Source of the DNA: Muribaculaceae bacterium
GTDB taxonomy: Bacteria > Bacteroidota > Bacteroidia > Bacteroidales > Muribaculaceae
Direction: 5' to 3'
DNA length: 46,794 bases
Assembly: GCA_029060725.1 (NCBI GenBank)
Contig: JAIDTL010000044.1
Span: 1 to 46,794, forward strand
Shown: positions 44,229 to 46,794 of the stretch, piece by piece
Numbering within the stretch: position 1 is the first letter of the stretch
How the letters are laid out: the number at the start of each line of letters is the position of its first letter
Translations under genes and position numbers: made by a program
The notes under the pieces: generated by a model
The model's input: only the letters and a program-made list of their open reading frames with translations
The model's database searches: none
Told to the model about the DNA's origin: nothing

Positions 44229-45566
44229 ATGAAAGCCCGTCTTTCATTGCTATATTTTCTCCAGTTTGGAGTTTGGGGATGCTATCTCACGAGTTTCGGA
44301 CAATTCCTTGGATCCGGAGGAATCGGCAGCAAGATTGCATGGTTCTACGCTGCTATCGGTCTCGTGTCAATCATCACCCCATCGCTCTTAGGACGTCTCG
44401 CTGATCGGACGGGACGTCCTGAGAGACTTTTAGGACTTTGTCATCTTTTGGCTGCAATTGTAATGTTTGCGATGTGGAGATACGGCATGACACACACTCA
44501 ACTTGACTTCAGTGTATTTTATCCGTTATATCTTCTTTTTCTTGCTGTGTATATGCCGACAATGGCGCTCGCAAATACAGCTACATTCGGCTTGTTGACT
44601 CAGAGTGGACACAATACTGTGACTTCATTTCCCTCAATACGTATTTGGGGTACTGTGGGTTTCGTTGCTGCAATGTGGTTTGTGAATTGTGCCTATTGGA
44701 ATGACGGTTCTTTAGGTTTTTCATTCAGTGAAGAGGGAATCGTAGGGCATTTACGTTTTCAGTATAATGCCATGCAGCTTTTATGTAGCAGCATAATGGG
44801 AATTTTGACTTCACTTTATTCATTTTCTCTTCCATCATTGAAGTCTCAACAGAGAGATTCTGAACTTACCACATCTGATAAGATACCTTTTAAAGATTCT
44901 CTAAAGATGATGTTCAGCAAACGAGAAATTGCTATATTTCTTGTTTTCGTCATTTTCTCCGGTGTCTGCCTTCAAATTTCTAACGGTTTTGTCACTCCAT
45001 TCATTACTCATTTCAGTGGAGTTGCGGAATATGTGGCGTCATTTGCCTCAGGAAATGCCACTATGCTTTTCTCTCTTTCTCAGATTTCGGAAGCTGTATG
45101 CATATTGCTTGTGGGTATCTCCCTCAAATGGAAAGGTATCAGATATGTATATGCAGTAGGACTGTTTGCTTGGGCTTTAAGGTTCTTTATGCTTGGTGTC
45201 GGCAATCCCGGTGATGGCCTTTGGTTGCTAATTGGCTCGATGCTTGTGTATGGTATAGCCTTTAACTTCATTACGATAGCCGGACATTTGTATATCCAGC
45301 AGGTTGCTCCTTCCAATATGAAAGGATTCGCCCAGGGACTGATGATGTTCATGAGCAATGGCATCGGAGCCACGTTCGGCACTATCGCTGCTGGATCTAT
45401 CGTAAACAAATGGTGTCATTGGGAGATGGTCAGTGTCTCCGGCTCAGGAGCGCCGATGCGCCTTTTCATGGGTGAGTGGATTTATCCTTGGAGCATATTT
45501 GCAGCGTATGCTTTCGTTGTTATGCTGATGTGGCTTATCTTCTTCCGAAAGAATCAGTGTAGTTAG
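44229..45566 (+). CDS. NupG-like nucleoside:H+ symporter (MFS)
   Basis: A 445-residue inner-membrane transporter with twelve predicted helices. The N-terminus (KARLSLLYFLQFGVWGCYLT) and the PSIRIWGTVGFVAAMW segment are typical of the nucleoside:H+ symporter family (NupG/XapB). It imports nucleosides in characterised relatives. It lies 27 bp downstream of the TonB-dependent receptor, in an A/T-rich spacer repeating the word AAAGATTA. Confidence 0.85.
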   Translation: MKARLSLLYFLQFGVWGCYLTSFGQFLGSGGIGSKIAWFYAAIGLVSIITPSLLGRLADRTGRPERLLGLCHLLAAIVMFAMWRYGMTHTQLDFSVFYPLYLLFLAVYMPTMALANTATFGLLTQSGHNTVTSFPSIRIWGTVGFVAAMWFVNCAYWNDGSLGFSFSEEGIVGHLRFQYNAMQLLCSSIMGILTSLYSFSLPSLKSQQRDSELTTSDKIPFKDSLKMMFSKREIAIFLVFVIFSGVCLQISNGFVTPFITHFSGVAEYVASFASGNATMLFSLSQISEAVCILLVGISLKWKGIRYVYAVGLFAWALRFFMLGVGNPGDGLWLLIGSMLVYGIAFNFITIAGHLYIQQVAPSNMKGFAQGLMMFMSNGIGATFGTIAAGSIVNKWCHWEMVSVSGSGAPMRLFMGEWIYPWSIFAAYAFVVMLMWLIFFRKNQCS

Positions 45567-45660
45567 CGCACTCCGTGCGCGTCCCGCATTGGCTGAAAGG
45601 AGTTAAGTATTTTTATTTAATTCGTATTTCATAGTGCGTTCCAATATTAAGAATATATTT

Positions 45661-46317
45661 ATGAATAATAAGATTTTGATCATATCAGCTTGTATTTTGT
45701 TAATGACGGCTTGTAGCAACAAATCGTCTAAGACGATTGATGGTGAAATATTGGCTACTCCACTTGTTACCGATTCCATCGCAGAAGCATTAGACTATCA
45801 GTTGACTCACTACCCATCATCTCAATACCGTGACGTCTACAAAAACTTCATGCAGGATTTCTTCGGACCGGGTCATATCCTTGCCGACACTGCTGCATCC
45901 GGACGTTACTTACGCCAGGAACTCGCTGATGATGGTCCATTTGACGGACCTCTCTATGAAAAGACCGGGTTCAAGGGTAATTTCTACCGTGTGAATCTTT
46001 CCCTTATCAAAGACGGTATTGTTTCGTACGAAACATTCTTTCCTGTCTTTGTGGAGAGTGTGCAGGGCATTATTCCTCCGTCGGGAGAAGAATGGATGAA
46101 GACATGGAATCTAATCGACAGTGTGATTATCGCTAAAGGTATGCACTTTCCGGATGAGGATATCGACAGGAAATCTCTTGCCGATCAGTTTACCGAAGGC
46201 AACTATATCGTCCATCACAGCCGTCGCTTCAACGACTCCGTCCATTTCCATTACAGAATAATCTCACGCGATAATTTTGAGAAAATCCTTCTTCCCTTGA
46301 TCGAAAAATCTAAGTAA
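45661..46317 (+). CDS. lipoprotein of an uncharacterised family
   Basis: A 218-residue lipoprotein. The start at 45661 (MNNKILIISACILLMTACSN) gives a proper lipobox with Cys at about 18; the longer frame adds a non-signal tail. The body contains LTHYPSSQYRDVYKNFMQDF and FGPGHIL, a pattern I remember from unnamed Firmicutes proteins in which a sequence like DVYKLLYQ is followed by GPGHA. A VNLSLIKDGIVSYETFFPVF segment and a final HFHYRIISRDNF also look conserved. No catalytic motif can be named. It lies 94 bp after the nucleoside transporter and may be part of the same unit. Confidence 0.7.
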   Translation: MNNKILIISACILLMTACSNKSSKTIDGEILATPLVTDSIAEALDYQLTHYPSSQYRDVYKNFMQDFFGPGHILADTAASGRYLRQELADDGPFDGPLYEKTGFKGNFYRVNLSLIKDGIVSYETFFPVFVESVQGIIPPSGEEWMKTWNLIDSVIIAKGMHFPDEDIDRKSLADQFTEGNYIVHHSRRFNDSVHFHYRIISRDNFEKILLPLIEKSK

Positions 46318-46367
46318 GCAAGAATTTCCATGCCGGCATAACTTCGATTGAGTCTCCATCTATGCGA

Positions 46368-46430
46368 ATATCGTTTTGTCGACAAAACAATATTTGGCAA
46401 ATATCGTTTCGTGGATAAAACAAAATGATG
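46368..46430. repeat. two related inverted repeats, 33 bp apart
   Basis: GTTTTGTCGACAAAAC (46373-46388) is a perfect 16-bp palindrome flanked by ATAT on both sides. A second degenerate copy (GTTTCGTGGATAAAAC, 46406-46421) follows in the same context. They lie in the 162-bp gap between convergent genes. They could be terminator-like or a repeated extragenic palindrome; there is no clear T-run. Confidence 0.75.
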
Positions 46431-46479
46431 AATATACAAGAGATTTCTACAACTTATGCATTCTAAATCTTAGAAATAC

Positions 46480-46794
46480 TTATTTTTCATTAAACTTATC
46501 AATAGCTTTCCATGTATCAGAGTAAGACTCTCCCGAATGTCCTAAAGATTTTGCACGAATATATGCAGTCTCCTGTCGATTGTCGGCAAGAATAGTATCA
46601 ACCCATTTCTCCTGTCTTAGATATCGTTCATTTTTATCAAATCCAATTAGATGTTTTCTTAAAGCCTCAATTACTTTTGCTGAAGAACCGAAGTACCGAT
46701 TCGTATTCTCAAAATGTAGAAGCAGCCAATATTCTATGGATGGCATGCTACAGGCTAATGTGACCTTATCATTGTTATCGTATTTGCGATGAAT
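46480..46794 (-). CDS. RloB-like protein, C-terminal part (continues beyond the window)
   Basis: The open frame runs off the right edge without a start codon, leaving 104 residues. SMPSIEYWLLLHFENTNRYF followed by a basic helical stretch with GFDKNERYLRQEK matches the end of RloB-like proteins, which usually have NPxFExWLLLHFE. RloB genes were first described in restriction-modification loci beside the ATPase gene rloA and are found in phage-defence clusters. The upstream partner would lie outside the window on the right. The internal Met at 46746 is inside the conserved motif and cannot be the true start. Confidence 0.75.
   Translation of the reverse strand: MHRKYDNNDKVTLACSMPSIEYWLLLHFENTNRYFGSSAKVIEALRKHLIGFDKNERYLRQEKWVDTILADNRQETAYIRAKSLGHSGESYSDTWKAIDKFNEK

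Noticed and set aside
45566-45580. GCGCAC/GTGCGC hairpin after the nucleoside transporter
   Set aside because: The stem is only 6 bp, starts in the stop codon and lacks a T-run, so a terminator call is not supported.
46251-46439. Minus-strand open frame with a VLSTKRY repeat
   Set aside because: It translates the two inverted repeats and overlaps the end of the lipoprotein gene; no independent support.

Overview
The window looks like a chromosomal segment of a gut-type Bacteroidales bacterium, possibly Muribaculaceae (the family-level guess is weak). The grounds are the TAnnTTTG/TTTG promoter signature of Bacteroidota in front of several genes, an RprX/RprY two-component pair, a eukaryote-type (GT3) glycogen synthase beside a GT35 phosphorylase, an Omp28 lipoprotein, a DUF6029 barrel, an HU-CCDC81-type protein, a C11 clostripain-like lipoprotein and secreted proteins with Por/T9SS-like C-termini. 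No insertion sequence, integrase or CRISPR array is visible. Every gap between genes is shorter than 300 bp.

Left part (1-28.05 kb, all on the minus strand). A tRNA-Gly(GCC) lies at the edge. Then, in reverse order of transcription: an HU-like membrane protein, a TPR protein, and a tightly packed TlpA / DUF6029 barrel / Omp28 / DsbD cluster that looks like an envelope thiol-redox module. Next come a DUF3127 protein with an SSB-like C-terminal tip, an LpxA-family acyltransferase, a three-gene RND efflux operon (AcrA-, AcrB- and OprM-like), a 1199-residue secreted protein, a two-gene operon for a small secreted protein and a 35-residue-repeat coiled-coil protein, then ftsH, rsfS, Fe-type superoxide dismutase, a degenerate ThiE-like barrel, plsC and rprX-rprY.

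Right part (28.3-46.8 kb, mostly plus). A clostripain-like lipoprotein, lepA, the glycogen synthase/glucan phosphorylase pair, an EF-G paralogue lacking the catalytic His (FusA2-like), a secreted Asn/Gly/Pro-rich protein, a DUF1846 gene followed by a two-helix membrane protein and an XRE regulator, a minus-strand methyltransferase divergent from a TonB-dependent receptor, a NupG-like nucleoside transporter, a lipoprotein of an uncharacterised family, and at the right edge the C-terminal part of a RloB-like (phage-defence associated) gene.

The most unusual non-coding signal is a set of short-period repeat arrays in the spacers, mostly heptamers (GTTRATC as read on plus). Several overlap the stop codon of the upstream gene (ftsH, thiE-like, plsC, glycogen synthase), and related ATTCTMA heptamers lie at the dsbD stop. 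The most unusual proteins are the 35-residue repeat protein, the ThiE-like protein with lost catalytic motifs, and the four-gene redox cluster built around an uncharacterised barrel.
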